A DNA stretch of 41,242 nt from Methanosarcina sp. MSH10X1 (GCF_004099695.1 NZ_SCHL01000024.1:1-41242), one strand, 5' to 3'. Positions 15,699 to 24,473 are shown, counted from the first letter of the stretch. The notes: generated by a model not told the origin, from the letters alone. Program-made: numbers and translations.

Positions 15699-16985
15699 TT
15701 ATTCCAGCATCCATTTCCATACTGATTTAACCAGGATTAATTTCTTTCCGGTTTTGCTTTCAACTCTCAAGGTTTCCTCATCGTCCATTGTCAGGATAAA
15801 CCCTTCTTCAAGCCCGTATTCATCCAGGGCTTCCGTGAGCCCCAGAATTTCTCTTTCTCTGACTGCCGGGCTTCCGAAACAAATCGAGACCTGGATTGCA
15901 GCCGAAACTTTCTGGCTGTTTTTATCCTTAATAACGAAATCACATTCCCTTTTGCCCCGGAAACAAAATACCTGTTTTTCCCTCCTCAGCAGTTCAAGGA
16001 ACACAAGGTTCTCAAATCTCAGCCCGAGGCTATCCGGGTAACCTGGATATATTGCCTTGAAAAATCCGGTATCCCCTGCGTAGATTTTGCAGGGAGCATC
16101 TTCTGCAAGGTCATATTCCTGCAGGCAATTGAGTTTTGGGACCCTGTATAGCAAAAAAATATCTTCAAGAAACGCCAGATAGCTGTTTATGACATCTTCT
16201 TTCTCGATCCCGCTTACCTTTTTCAGGTTATCGAGGGAATACTCCGAAGCCATGTTCGAGATCAGGTATGTGGCGAGTTTTCTTAAATTCTCGATATCAT
16301 ATCCGGCTACAGCCCCCTGCTGCAGCCCTTCTTCAAAATAATTCCGGGAAAACCTGATATCACCGTGCTTTATTACATCCGGAAAACCACCGCTTTCAAA
16401 ATATTGCAGGAACATGCACAGGAGTTCATCGCTTCTGGAAGGGCTTAGAAAACCCGTTTCCGGGATTCTGAAGCCTTTAATTCGCAGGTATTCTTTAAAA
16501 GAAAATGGAAATAGCCTTATAACTTTGCCTCGACCTGCAAACCTGGAAGAAAACTCATTTATCAGTTTCGATTTAGACGAGGTTAGATAAACTTCTGCCC
16601 CTTGCGTATAAAGCCTGTCAACCCAGTTTTCCCATCCCGGAAGATTATGGATTTCATCAAGAAAGTAAAAAATCCGGCCTGCCTCGTCTTCAGTTTCCTT
16701 TTTGAGATTTTCGGCTGCAATCTCTTCAATAGCCTGCAAACCTCCGGGTCCGAGTTTCTGCATCCGGCTATCTTTAAAATCAATGTAAAGCTTTATTCCA
16801 TTAAGGGAACTGGCAACCTGACCCAGAAAAGAGGTTTTGCCTGCATGAGGCGGACCTGAAATGAGCTTGATTGCACTGCCTTCAAAAGAGCAGCTGGGGG
16901 AAATGTCACGGGGGATTAAATCTGGAGAATTTTGAAAAAATGTCTGGTGACTGAATATCAGGGGGAGAAGTTCTAGTTTTTGCAT
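15699..16985 (-). CDS. AAA ATPase with DUF4143 domain
   Basis: A 428-residue protein of the archaeal/bacterial AAA_14-DUF4143 group. Walker A is GPPHAGKT at residues 44-51 and Walker B is IFYFLDEIHNLPGWENWVDRL. The sensor region is VYLTSSKSKLINEFSSRFAGRGKVIRLFPFSFKEYL, a hallmark of the group. The C-terminal DUF4143 part starts near residue 215 and ends in a nuclease-like fold segment (CDFVIKDKN...IQVS). Such proteins are common as solitary genes in archaea, often with many paralogues; their function is not settled, although some behave like toxin or defence ATPases. It is monocistronic here. Confidence 0.88.
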   Translation of the reverse strand: MQKLELLPLIFSHQTFFQNSPDLIPRDISPSCSFEGSAIKLISGPPHAGKTSFLGQVASSLNGIKLYIDFKDSRMQKLGPGGLQAIEEIAAENLKKETEDEAGRIFYFLDEIHNLPGWENWVDRLYTQGAEVYLTSSKSKLINEFSSRFAGRGKVIRLFPFSFKEYLRIKGFRIPETGFLSPSRSDELLCMFLQYFESGGFPDVIKHGDIRFSRNYFEEGLQQGAVAGYDIENLRKLATYLISNMASEYSLDNLKKVSGIEKEDVINSYLAFLEDIFLLYRVPKLNCLQEYDLAEDAPCKIYAGDTGFFKAIYPGYPDSLGLRFENLVFLELLRREKQVFCFRGKRECDFVIKDKNSQKVSAAIQVSICFGSPAVREREILGLTEALDEYGLEEGFILTMDDEETLRVESKTGKKLILVKSVWKWMLE

Positions 16986-17319
16986 ATTACCAGAATAGTT
17001 TCCGAAGTAAGACTATATAGTTTTTCTGGCACGAATAAGTATGCTCATGTAATAATAACCCTGGTGCATAATATCAGGGGAACTTAACAAAAAGCCACGA
17101 GCGCCCTGAAAGCCAGTGAGCCTGGGATTTCCGTTTACGGAAGGCATTTTCTATAAGCGCCTGCATAACTAAGGTGCTAATTTAATAGGGTTGAAATAAA
17201 TTCACAAAAACATATAAATATGGGAGTCAATATGCTCCCTTTATAAGTAGAGTCGGGTTAGCTGGCATATCCCAGCCGGCAGATAAGGGTCCAGCCATTT
17301 CCGAAGTCTCTGCTAAATC
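16986..17319. other. Structured spacer, possible small RNA
   Basis: Several inverted repeats occur: TCAGGG at 17074-17079 with CCCTGA at 17104-17109; TTCCGTTTACGGAA at 17129-17142; a GGGAG/CTCCC hairpin around 17222-17239; and a GCTGG...CCAGC hairpin near 17260-17276. A TATA-like ACATATAAATA lies near 17210. This density suggests at least one structured transcript. Confidence 0.35.
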
Positions 17320-17332
17320 TTATTCCTTTTTA
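17240..17332 (+). ncRNA. Candidate small RNA
   Basis: A TATA element (ATATAAATA, about 17212-17220) would start a plus-strand transcript near 17245. It contains a GCTGG/CCAGC hairpin and ends in the T-rich CCTTTTTAGG near 17326-17333, overlapping the 3' end of the zinc-ribbon gene in antisense. I do not recognise it as a known RNA family; no expression evidence is available. Confidence 0.25.
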
Positions 17333-17508
17333 GGCTCATAAACCGTCTTTGTTTTCCCGCAGCGCGTACATACGAAAAACTTTTCTCTTACGTTTGAAGC
17401 ATAAATATTCAAGCCGCCGCTTCTCTTCCATTTATGCAGCCTTATAAGGCATAGAATGTTTTTCCTTTGAGATTTTCCGGAAACTTTATACGGAGCTCTG
17501 TACCCCAA
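17320..17508 (-). CDS. Zinc-ribbon micro-protein
   Basis: A 62-residue basic protein with a TTG start and an AGAAGGG ribosome-binding site. The arrangement L-C-L-I-R-L-H-K-W followed by F-V-C-T-R-C-G-K suggests a single zinc site with Cys/His ligands, as in small DUF1660-like proteins. Such proteins may bind RNA or DNA, but there is no direct clue. The spacing between the first Cys/His element and the CxxC is about 22 residues. A possible antisense RNA overlaps its end. Confidence 0.55.
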   Translation of the reverse strand: MGYRAPYKVSGKSQRKNILCLIRLHKWKRSGGLNIYASNVREKFFVCTRCGKTKTVYEPKKE

Positions 17509-17954
17509 GAATTTTCACCCTTCTGACCTTCTTGAATTAAAAAGGAAATCGGTTCTGAATAAGATAAAACCATTTCTTATCGGATTCCTCCCGGAAGGGC
17601 AGCTCAATATAACCGTCCTCTGAATCTTCTTTCGGTTTTTCCTTCAGGAATTCCGACCCGGCTCTGGAGTAGAATGTTTTTTTCCATTTATATAAGCTTT
17701 ATATGAAATAATTCTTTAGAAATATATATTGATATAAAAAGAATCAGGTTTTACTGAAAAAACTGCTCTGAAGAAGAACAAGAAGCGATTAACAGTTAAT
17801 AAGAAAATAAAAATAGAGTCATCAATTCAAGAAATCATATGATTGAAACTCTATGCTTCATGCCTTGAAAAGATGACTGCTGCTTTCCTTTACAATTGAT
17901 GATTCCTGGGTTAAGTAATAGTGATATTACTAACACCAGTCACAGTGACTTTTA
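17509..17954. other. Spacer downstream of the first Trp/Cys-rich gene
   Basis: No further gene is seen. The right part holds several dyads: TCATCAATT (17819-17827) with AATTGATGA (17893-17901), the palindrome AATCATATGATT (17833-17844), and AGTAAT/ATTACT at about 17914-17931. These would lie in the 3' untranslated region of the peptide gene at 17955 and may form its terminator or a structured RNA. Confidence 0.4.
17939..17952 (-). pseudogene. Vestige of the 3' end of a Trp/Cys-rich peptide gene
   Basis: CTAACACCAGTCAC repeats the last codons (Asp-Trp-Cys plus a damaged stop) found at the ends of the two intact genes next to it (TTAACACCAGTCAC). It is followed by the dyad GTCACAGTGAC. This suggests a further copy was present and lost, or that the duplication endpoint lies here. 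Confidence 0.4.
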
Positions 17955-18116
17955 TTAACACCAGTCACGACGCTTGCATCGCCATTTGTTGCGCCATTTA
18001 CCGCCCCAGTCATCACAGTTCCAGCGGCCACCCCAGCCGCCGCAGCCGCCACCCCAGCCGCCGCAGCCGCACTTGAAGCGGTCAAAGTCTCTAAATCCAC
18101 CAAAGAATCCAAACAT
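17955..18116 (-). CDS. Trp/Cys/Gly-rich small protein A (53 aa)
   Basis: A 53-residue peptide I do not recognise. It begins MFGFFGGFRDFDRFK, then a core of the type CGCGGWGGGCGGWGG (Gly with paired Cys and Trp), and ends in a cationic Trp/Arg segment, KWRNKWRCKRRDWC. It has 5 Cys and 7 Trp. ATG is preceded at eight bases by GGAGG inside ATGGAGGCAAA. The neighbouring copy has in-frame indels and synonymous changes, which supports translation. Metal or haem binding, peptide modification or an antimicrobial role are all possible; nothing in the sequence decides between them. No signal peptide or modification enzyme is adjacent. Confidence 0.75.
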   Translation of the reverse strand: MFGFFGGFRDFDRFKCGCGGWGGGCGGWGGRWNCDDWGGKWRNKWRCKRRDWC

Positions 18117-18160
18117 TAGATTTGCCTCCATAATCCTACTATATTCTTTTCATATATGCT
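18117..18160 (-). promoter_or_regulatory. Promoter and ribosome-binding site of peptide gene A
   Basis: Reading the minus strand: CATATATGAAAAG, then AATATAGTAGGATT, ATGGAGGCAAATCTA and the ATG. The TATA element is about 40 bases from the ATG, leaving a leader of about 13 bases that holds GGAGG. The last 30 bases are identical to those before gene B. Confidence 0.55.
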
Positions 18161-18186
18161 TTTAAATGGCTCAGTGATGGTGATTA

Positions 18187-18348
18187 TTAACACCAGTCAC
18201 GACGCTTGCATCGCCATTTGTTGCGCCAGTTGCCGCCACAGTCAAAGTCCCAGCGGCCTCCCCAGCCGCCGCCACAGCCGCCACCCCAGCCGCCGCAGCC
18301 GCACTTGAAGCGGTCAAAGTCTCTAAATCCACCAAAGAATCCAAACAT
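18187..18348 (-). CDS. Trp/Cys/Gly-rich small protein B (53 aa)
   Basis: A paralogue of protein A, also 53 residues. The first 27 residues and the last 13 are the same. The middle differs by an extra Gly in the CGGGWGGRW segment and by DFDCGGN in place of NCDDWGGK, so length is kept by compensating in-frame changes. The Cys-Gly-Cys and C-terminal RCKRRDWC elements are unchanged. Composition is extreme for Methanosarcina and the GC content is far above that of the surrounding spacer. Function unknown. The promoter region differs from gene A in having three repeated TATA-like elements. Confidence 0.78.
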   Translation of the reverse strand: MFGFFGGFRDFDRFKCGCGGWGGGCGGGWGGRWDFDCGGNWRNKWRCKRRDWC

Positions 18349-18374
18349 TAGATTTGCCTCCATAATCCTACTAT

Positions 18375-18421
18375 ATTCTTTTATATCCGTTGTATTCTTT
18401 TATGTCCATTCTTTTATGTCC
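18375..18421 (-). promoter_or_regulatory. Triple TATA-like direct repeat before peptide gene B
   Basis: On the minus strand the 14-mer GGAYATAAAAGAAT occurs three times (18408-18421, 18394-18407 and 18375-18388). The copy nearest the gene, GGATATAAAAGAAT, is the best TATA box, about 38 bases from the ATG. The others may be alternative promoters or regulator sites. Confidence 0.55.
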
Positions 18422-19167
18422 ATTTTTGAATATCCGGGAAGATGAAATTTCTAGAGTAGGCGTGTATAGCCCTTGAGCCAAGCTTTTGATCAACCCCCCA
18501 GATCAGATCCGGACTCACAGGCAATTGTTCTCAGGAAATACCCCAATTTAGTGGTTTTCAATTAAACAGAAACTTGTTTAAATATAATTGCCGGTGAATC
18601 TAAATAAACATATAATCCGAAATTATATAATAATACTAGAATAATTTCTCCTTATTATTAATAGACCTTGAAAATCTGGGCAAATCCTCACCTGAAAAAG
18701 CAGGATTACATTTATAATTAGTTTACAGTTTCTCTTTTTTTGGATTCCCTGACGGATTCAGGAAATTTTTGCCTGTAACTTACTCTTCGGGTGAAAATAA
18801 AGTTGCTTTAATAAAAACAACCTTTATATTTTGCCTGAACTCAATTACGGAATCCAGCAGCTTTCGGTTTAATTAAAAATAGCAGATCACTTCTTCTATT
18901 TACAAAGTACATAACTGTAATTTTTTCTTTGCATTGCCAGTCGTGGAGGCTGGTCGCCGTCAAATATGAAAAAGCGTGCATAAAGGTAAAGTGACAGTAC
19001 AGAAACCCACAGGAAAGCCAGATAATATTCCAGAATTCGTAGGGTAATAAAATCTATAGCCATCAACTCAGGAAAGGTAGATTAATCAGAATAAATCTTC
19101 TCTTTTTGAACTGATGGCTATCATTGTTTCATTCATGTTCAAGAGTTCCAGCGTTTAGCGCCAATTC
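18422..19167. other. Long spacer between the peptide genes
   Basis: No clear gene in about 750 bp. It is AT-rich with several T runs. Near 19057-19108 TAGCCATCA and TGATGGCTA form a nine-base inverted repeat around a loop of about 35 bases, placed in the 3' untranslated region of the gene at 19168. A CCAG...CTGG hairpin is near 18938-18954. Confidence 0.4.
19057..19110 (-). terminator. Long-loop inverted repeat downstream of peptide gene C
   Basis: TAGCCATCA...TGATGGCTA is a perfect nine-base inverted repeat with three more matching bases after a two-base mismatch. The arm contains CATCAACTCAGG, similar to CATCAATTCAAG in the dyad downstream of gene A. It could be a terminator, a processing site or part of a small RNA. 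Confidence 0.3.
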
Positions 19168-19257
19168 TTAGCAGCAGCCGCCGCCCCAGTGTCGCCAGCG
19201 ACGCCAGCCCCAGTTACGGCAGCCCCAGCCGCCCCAGCCACAGTCTCCAAACCACAT
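19168..19257 (-). CDS. Trp/Cys/Arg-rich micro-protein C (29 aa)
   Basis: A 29-residue peptide running MWFGDCGWGGWGC, then RNWGWRRWRHWGGGCC. Seven of 29 residues are Trp, five Arg and four Cys. It shares the Trp-Gly-Gly-Trp and Trp-Arg style of proteins A and B but not their sequence. The start has the same layout: ATGGAGGCAAACACA before the ATG, and a TATA box (ATATATAAG) about 40 bases upstream. The shared leader strongly suggests that all three are translated and co-regulated. It is too short for most gene finders. Trp/Arg-rich short peptides can be membrane-active; Cys pairs could also bind metal. Both are inference. Confidence 0.7.
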   Translation of the reverse strand: MWFGDCGWGGWGCRNWGWRRWRHWGGGCC

Positions 19258-19300
19258 TGTGTTTGCCTCCATGATTTTGCGATATTATCTTATATATTAC
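19258..19300 (-). promoter_or_regulatory. Promoter and ribosome-binding site of peptide gene C
   Basis: The minus strand reads ATATATAAGATAATATCG, then CAAAATCATGGAGGCAAACACA before the ATG. TATA-to-ATG distance is about 41 bases, close to genes A and B. The element ATGGAGGCAAA is identical in all three genes. Confidence 0.55.
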
Positions 19301-19927
19301 AATTCTACAGGTGCTGTAGAGGTGGACTTTTTAGACTAGAGGATTGCACTTTCTAATCAAAAGTCCTCAACACCCCCACTATACTTTCACGGCAGCTTTT
19401 AGAAATTATTAAAGTTACTTGCTTCCGTTGGCGAGGAGTAATTTTGCCATGAAAGTACAATTAAAAATAGAATTAGAAATTATATAAAAGACCTAGAATA
19501 ACTGTTTCTTAATATTAATAGTCTTAAGAAAACTGGATAAACCCTCTGTCAATAAAACAAGCACACTTTTTCATTTATTTTTCAATTTCTAATTCTGCTA
19601 AAACTCTCAATTAATCAGGAATAATAATCTGTGAATACTCTGAAATTTACAATTTAAGCAAAAAAAATAATTTCAAGAAAAATCGAGGTTTTATTACCGG
19701 GCTGAATTTAATTTAAGGCATTAAAAAATACGTATCTGATTGGAAAAGTTATGTAACTCTCTTTATTTTTAAACTTCATAACTTCAGTTTTTTCCGTTCA
19801 GAGCAAATTATCAATATAAAGGGCAGCTAATCAACAGGATAAGTTTTTTGATTCAATTTCTGAATAAAAATAAACTCCTTGAACTATTTGAAAAAAAGTA
19901 TTATCTTTTATTGCATTATTCCGTTTT
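19301..19927. other. AT-rich spacer downstream of mptE
   Basis: About 630 bp with no supported gene. A 12-codon ORF at 19449 has GAGGAG ten bases upstream but nothing else in its favour. Confidence 0.5.
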
Positions 19928-20569
19928 TTAAAAATCTTCAATTTCTATTAATTTTTTTGCCCATTTTAACTTCTTTTTTTTAATGGTGTTAACTCCCGGA
20001 TCTTCAAAATCAAACCCAGCAAGCTTTACACTCTTTGCTCCGAACTCCCTTGCTACAAAAACGCATCGGTCTCCGTCGCTAAACCCTCCAAAATTGTACA
20101 CCCTATCAAAAGGCTTTGCCTGCGTGGTTGCAATAAATCGCTTAAAGCGAAGCGTATATTTTTCGAGTTTATCAATATTGTCTCCGTGCGCATGGATCAG
20201 GACTATAGAACCCTTTTCACAGGCAAGGATTTCCTTCTCAATATCGGCTTCGGAATTGCCATCAAGGTCGGTGCAGATAACATCAGGCACAATTCCCATA
20301 TCCATAAGGACTGCGGCTGCCCCATCGGCTGCAATTAACGTAAAATCCGAAAAATTGATTTCGGAAAGCTCATTCCTGAGTCCGGGAGCATTTCCGCATA
20401 CCAGGACAGGTTTTCCGGAAATCAGGGTTTTAAGTTCGGACAGGCTGGCAGTATTTTGCTCTGTCAGCCTGCGGGAAAGGAATAGGGCTGCCTCCTCATC
20501 ACCGGCTCGATCAAATCCGAAATCTTCAAGTATCCGTTCGTAAATCGGTTCCCAGGCAGCAAAATCCAT
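19928..20569 (-). CDS. mptE: 6-hydroxymethyl-7,8-dihydropterin pyrophosphokinase (MptE)
   Basis: A 213-residue DUF115-family enzyme. In methanogens MptE transfers pyrophosphate from ATP to 6-hydroxymethyl-7,8-dihydropterin in tetrahydromethanopterin biosynthesis, replacing the unrelated bacterial FolK. Landmarks are PVLVCGNAPGLRNEL at about 53-67, LIAADGAAAVLMDMGIVPDVICTDLDG at about 77-103 and IVLIHAHGDN, followed by NFGGFSDGDRCVFVAREFGA. The start has a GGAGC ribosome-binding site. It lies 64 bp downstream of ileS on the same strand, so the two are probably one operon. Cytoplasmic, soluble. Confidence 0.9.
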   Translation of the reverse strand: MDFAAWEPIYERILEDFGFDRAGDEEAALFLSRRLTEQNTASLSELKTLISGKPVLVCGNAPGLRNELSEINFSDFTLIAADGAAAVLMDMGIVPDVICTDLDGNSEADIEKEILACEKGSIVLIHAHGDNIDKLEKYTLRFKRFIATTQAKPFDRVYNFGGFSDGDRCVFVAREFGAKSVKLAGFDFEDPGVNTIKKKKLKWAKKLIEIEDF

Positions 20570-20633
20570 ATAAAAGCTCCTTTCCTATTTGTTCCATTCT
20601 TTTATGAAATTCTTAGAAACTCCTTTTCAGGGC

Positions 20634-23600
20634 TTACTTTTTTGCAAGACCCATCCTCATTGCAATGCCTTCGACATCCCAGTCCTTTACAAGGGCTCCG
20701 GTAACATCGATATCACTGCCGATGCCAAAGATATCGGCTCTTACCTCTTCCGCGATCAGGTTCCTGAGAGTTTCAACAAGCTTCAGGACTCTTGCGTCTT
20801 CGATCCTGACCGAGGCGCAGATGTTTTCGTCCACTACAAGGTCAAGTTCTTTCCGCATATCCTGAAGCCTGCGGATTACTTCCCTTGAATACCCTTCAGC
20901 TTCCAGTTCCGGAGTCAGGTTTGCATCCACATAGACAAGCCCGGCATCGGATTCTGCACTTGCGATACCTTCGGGCAGAGTTTCTTTGAAATTTGCCATG
21001 CCCGGAGTTATTGTAACCGCTGTTCCGTCCGCAAGGGAGAGTTCAAACTCGCCACCCTCAGAGAAGGCTTTTTTCAGGGCAAAGCCGTCAATCTTCTGCA
21101 GGGCAGGGATGATCTTTCCTGCGTCCTTCTTGAAAACAGGACCTATTTTGCCCGGATCGGGGATCACTTCAAGCCCGAGCTCGTCCCAGCTTTCAGCCAC
21201 AGGCGTCAGGACAATTGCCTTGGAATTGGTCTGGTCCATAAGGACTGAGCGCAATCTCTCTACAGCCTTTGCTGAATCCTCACTTTCAGGGGAAACAATT
21301 ATTCGGGATACAGGCCACCTGAGTTTTCTTCCTGCTTTCTGCCGGGCATTTGAGGCGGCTTCTACAATAGAACGTACGGTATTCATTGCCGCTTCGAGTT
21401 CCGGATCGAGATAGATCTCGTTGACCTCTGGCCAGTCGCACATATGAACCGATCCCAGTGCATTAGGGTCTACGTTTCGGATCAGGTTCTGGTACATCTC
21501 TTCAGCCAGATAAGGCATGAAAGGCGAGATCAGTTTTGTAAGGGTGACGTAAACTTCATAAAGCACGCAATAAGCTGCAAGCTTATCAGGGTCGTCAGCT
21601 TCGGTCCATGTTCTTGGGCGGATAAGCTGGATATACCAGCGGGAGAGGTCTTCCAGAGTAAACTCCAGAATCTCACGCATAGCTTTATGCAACAGATATC
21701 CGCTCATAGCCTCGTCCACGGCTTTGACAACGGATTGAGCTCTCGAAAGAATCCATTTGTCCTCTTCCCTGAGTGCATTTTTTACGGAATCCAGGCTGAC
21801 TTTGAGCGGGTCAAAATTATCAAGAGCCATATAAGGCAGAGGGAACCTGAAAACGTTCCAGAGAATGTTGATTGAACGGTGGATGGTCTCCACTTCTTCC
21901 AGATTGAATTTCAGGTCTTCCCAGGGCGCACTCGAAGAGAGTACATAGGCGCGCAGGGTATCAGCCCCGAACCTGTCAATAATATCGAGTGGGGAAATCA
22001 CATTTCCAAGGCTCTTGGACATTTTCTTTCCGCCCGCATCAAGCGTAAAGCCGTGCATTAACACACTCTTATACGGAGCCCGTCCAAAGCCCACCATGCT
22101 TGCCCCTAGCTGGGAATAAAACCAGCCACGTGTCTGGTCGTGCCCCTCAGTGATAAAGTCGGCAGGCCACCATTCATCAAACTGCTCCCTCGTCTGCGGG
22201 AACTTCAGGGTAGCCCAGGAAGCTACAGCCGAATCAAACCAGACATCAAAAACGTCTTCCACGCGCTTCTTTTCTCCGCCACACTCACAGGGAATAGTGA
22301 ACTTATCCACGTAGGGGCGGTGAAGTTCGATATTTTCGCCTGCTCCTGACTTTTCCAGCAGTTCGGCTTTGGTTCCTATTACTTCAAGCTTTCCGCACTT
22401 CTTACACTTCCAGACCGGGATAGGAATTCCCCAGTAGCGCTGCCTGGAGATGCACCAGTCCCGAGCGCCTTCTACCCAGGTTCTGAAGCGGGCTGAACCT
22501 GCCCAGTCAGGATGCCAATCTACGGCATCGATTTCCTCAAGCATTTTATCCTTTATCTCGGTAACTTTAAGGAACCACTGTTCGGTTGCCAGATAAATAA
22601 TAGGCGTTTTGCAGCGCCAGCAGTGCCCGTACCTGTGCGTGATTGTCCCTTCCGCAAGCAGCCTGTTGCGTTCCCTGAGGTCTTCAACTACAATCGGGTT
22701 TGCTTCCCTGACGTTCTTGCCAGCGTATTCCCCGGCTTCCTCGGTATAAGAACCATTTGAGCCCACAGGGCAGAGAATAGGAAGTTTGTACTTCATACCA
22801 AGGTTAAAGTCGTCCATACCATGCCCTGGGGCAATATGTACACAGCCCGTATTTTCCACGGTTACGAAGTCGGCAAGATAGATCCCATGCTTTATCTCGT
22901 TCTGCACAGGTACCAGGTCGTGAACAGGGCTTTCATACTCAAGTTTTGTGAGTTCTTCCCCGAGCATGGTCCCAAGCACTTCGTAGTCAACATACCTGCC
23001 CTGCTTAAGGACATTCTTGATCAGGTCTGTGGCTGTAATCAAAATCTCTACAGAACCATCCTGCCGGATTGCCCTGAATTTAGAGTATTCGAAATTCGGG
23101 TGCACGGCTACGGCAACGTTTGCAGGGATTGTCCAGGGGGTTGTTGTCCAGATGACTATGAAGGTGTTCTCTTCGCCTTTGATCTTAAATTTCACGTAGA
23201 TCGACGGGTCAGTCCGCTCGGCATACTCAACTTCGGAATCCGCAATTGCCGTTTCACAGCGCGGGCACCAGTTGACCGAGCGCTTGCCAATGTCCAGAAG
23301 ATCTTTTTCGTTCGCCTGCTTGAGGGTCCACCAGGCAGCCTCGATATAATCGTCTTTCAAGGTCATGTAGGGGTCTTCCCAGTTCATCCAGACCCCTAGC
23401 CTCTGGAACTGCTCGGTCATTGCCTGTTTCTGGGTGATGGCGAATTCCTTGCATTTTTCAATAAAATTCTCTACCCCGAAGCTTTCAATGTCCTTTTTGG
23501 ATTTGAAGCCGAGCAAGCCTTCGACTTTGACCTCGATTGGCAAGCCGTGCATGTCCCAGCCGGGGCGTTCGAGGATATTACGGTTATTCATGGAGTAATA

Positions 23601-23810
23601 GCGGAGAATGGAGTCTTTAATTATCTTATTCCAGGCAGTCCCAAGGTGGATATGTCCGGTCGTGTACGGGGGTCCGTCAACAAAAAAAAGCTTTTTTCCG
23701 GTCTTGCGGTGCTCGCGAGTTTTTCGATAAGCATCGCTATCTTCCCAGAGCTGCGTTACCTTTTTTTCGATTTGCTCTGCGTTATACTTGGCAGTGATTT
23801 CTTTTATCAT
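20634..23810 (-). CDS. ileS: Isoleucyl-tRNA synthetase
   Basis: A 1058-residue class I synthetase that charges tRNA-Ile. The HIGH-type motif is HLGT within [15 protein letters not shown] at residues 53-67, and KMSKS is intact in [15 protein letters not shown]. The editing (CP1) domain is present, with [21 protein letters not shown] and [14 protein letters not shown]. Zinc-ligand cysteines occur in CWRCKTP and in KCKKCGK, the insertion typical of archaeal/eukaryotic-type IleRS. The anticodon-binding domain and a C-terminal tail complete the archaeal length. Start ATG has GGGAG upstream. The 5' side carries a long spacer with hairpin repeats. Confidence 0.97.
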   Translation of the reverse strand: MIKEITAKYNAEQIEKKVTQLWEDSDAYRKTREHRKTGKKLFFVDGPPYTTGHIHLGTAWNKIIKDSILRYYSMNNRNILERPGWDMHGLPIEVKVEGLLGFKSKKDIESFGVENFIEKCKEFAITQKQAMTEQFQRLGVWMNWEDPYMTLKDDYIEAAWWTLKQANEKDLLDIGKRSVNWCPRCETAIADSEVEYAERTDPSIYVKFKIKGEENTFIVIWTTTPWTIPANVAVAVHPNFEYSKFRAIRQDGSVEILITATDLIKNVLKQGRYVDYEVLGTMLGEELTKLEYESPVHDLVPVQNEIKHGIYLADFVTVENTGCVHIAPGHGMDDFNLGMKYKLPILCPVGSNGSYTEEAGEYAGKNVREANPIVVEDLRERNRLLAEGTITHRYGHCWRCKTPIIYLATEQWFLKVTEIKDKMLEEIDAVDWHPDWAGSARFRTWVEGARDWCISRQRYWGIPIPVWKCKKCGKLEVIGTKAELLEKSGAGENIELHRPYVDKFTIPCECGGEKKRVEDVFDVWFDSAVASWATLKFPQTREQFDEWWPADFITEGHDQTRGWFYSQLGASMVGFGRAPYKSVLMHGFTLDAGGKKMSKSLGNVISPLDIIDRFGADTLRAYVLSSSAPWEDLKFNLEEVETIHRSINILWNVFRFPLPYMALDNFDPLKVSLDSVKNALREEDKWILSRAQSVVKAVDEAMSGYLLHKAMREILEFTLEDLSRWYIQLIRPRTWTEADDPDKLAAYCVLYEVYVTLTKLISPFMPYLAEEMYQNLIRNVDPNALGSVHMCDWPEVNEIYLDPELEAAMNTVRSIVEAASNARQKAGRKLRWPVSRIIVSPESEDSAKAVERLRSVLMDQTNSKAIVLTPVAESWDELGLEVIPDPGKIGPVFKKDAGKIIPALQKIDGFALKKAFSEGGEFELSLADGTAVTITPGMANFKETLPEGIASAESDAGLVYVDANLTPELEAEGYSREVIRRLQDMRKELDLVVDENICASVRIEDARVLKLVETLRNLIAEEVRADIFGIGSDIDVTGALVKDWDVEGIAMRMGLAKK

Positions 23811-24079
23811 ATAGGGGTCTCCCTGAAGAAAGATTAGCTGAGGTGAGAGTGCGGTCAGTGCAATTCCTATTCTGCAGCCGCCCGATAAGTATTAATGATA
23901 AATTTCTAACCGGTGGACTGTTGGAAAACTTTACTACCGGTCGCTTATATATTAAACTTCAAATAAGTATTTAACGAACACAATATCCGTATTCGGGAAA
24001 GAAGAGCTTTGCCTGTCCTGAGGAAAACGGATCTTCCGCACGCCAATCAAGTTATTCAGTAATTGCTGTACTTGATTTA

Positions 24080-24340
24080 AGCTTTGTTGTAACGCAAGCC
24101 TTTTCAAAAAAGGCTTGAGCGAAAACCCCCAGGAAACGGCGTGATCAACCGGCGCAACGCAAACTTTTTCAAAAAAAGTTTGATCAAAAACTAATGCTTT
24201 ATCGAAACCGGTGTAACCGGAGCGTGATAAATCGGCGGAACGCAAGCTTTTTTAAAAAAGGCTTGAGCGAAAATCCTGATTTATTGAAAACGGCTTAACC
24301 GGAGCGTGATCGACCGGCGCAACGGTCGCGGGTCAACGGT
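24080..24340. repeat. Composite repeat: three hairpins joined by a shared linker
   Basis: Three copies of a hairpin element start with AACGCAA and have arms such as CAAGCCTTTT/AAAAGGCTTG: 24091-24125, 24156-24190 and 24239-24273. Between and after them lies a second conserved block, of the type AACCGGAGCGTGATAAATCGGCG (split here for length), at about 24134-24155, 24207-24238 and 24288-24323. Arm changes are compensating in copy 2 (AAACTTTTT/AAAAAGTTT), which keeps the stem. The period is about 65-83 bases. Not a CRISPR. Confidence 0.75.
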
Positions 24341-24473
24341 TTAGTGAGAAGGATAAAAGGGACTAAAAGAAAAAAGTTACTGCGAGAAAATTGTGGAGAA
24401 AATCTTTCTCCACATTTAAAAGTTTATTAGAAAAGCACGGTTAAGGAAATTCAGGTTCTAACTCTAATACTTC

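Larger units (their letters stand above)
17939..18388 (-). repeat. Tandem duplication carrying peptide genes A and B
   Basis: Genes A and B, together with about 30 bases of upstream leader, form a direct repeat with a period of 232 bases (ATG to ATG). Identity is very high at both ends and lower in the middle of the coding region. Confidence 0.8.

Noticed and set aside
17930-18112. Minus-strand Ala-rich ORF of 60 codons
   Set aside because: It is a shifted frame of gene A, without its own ribosome-binding site, and is not kept in gene B.
17974-18445. Pro-rich plus-strand ORFs (63 and 79 codons) starting MHRHLLR
   Set aside because: They are antisense readings of the Trp/Gly-rich genes A and B. 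They lack ribosome-binding sites, while the minus-strand frames have identical good ones and end at shared stops.
11034-19257. Radical SAM enzyme and SagB-type protein as maturases of the tiny peptides
   Set aside because: They are 6 and 14 kb away with unrelated genes between them, and no recognition element ties them together.
19449-19487. 12-codon ORF with a GAGGAG upstream
   Set aside because: Too short, unremarkable composition, no repeat or conserved leader.
23952-24245. 97-codon minus ORF upstream of ileS
   Set aside because: It is made of the hairpin repeat units; no family resemblance and no ribosome-binding site.
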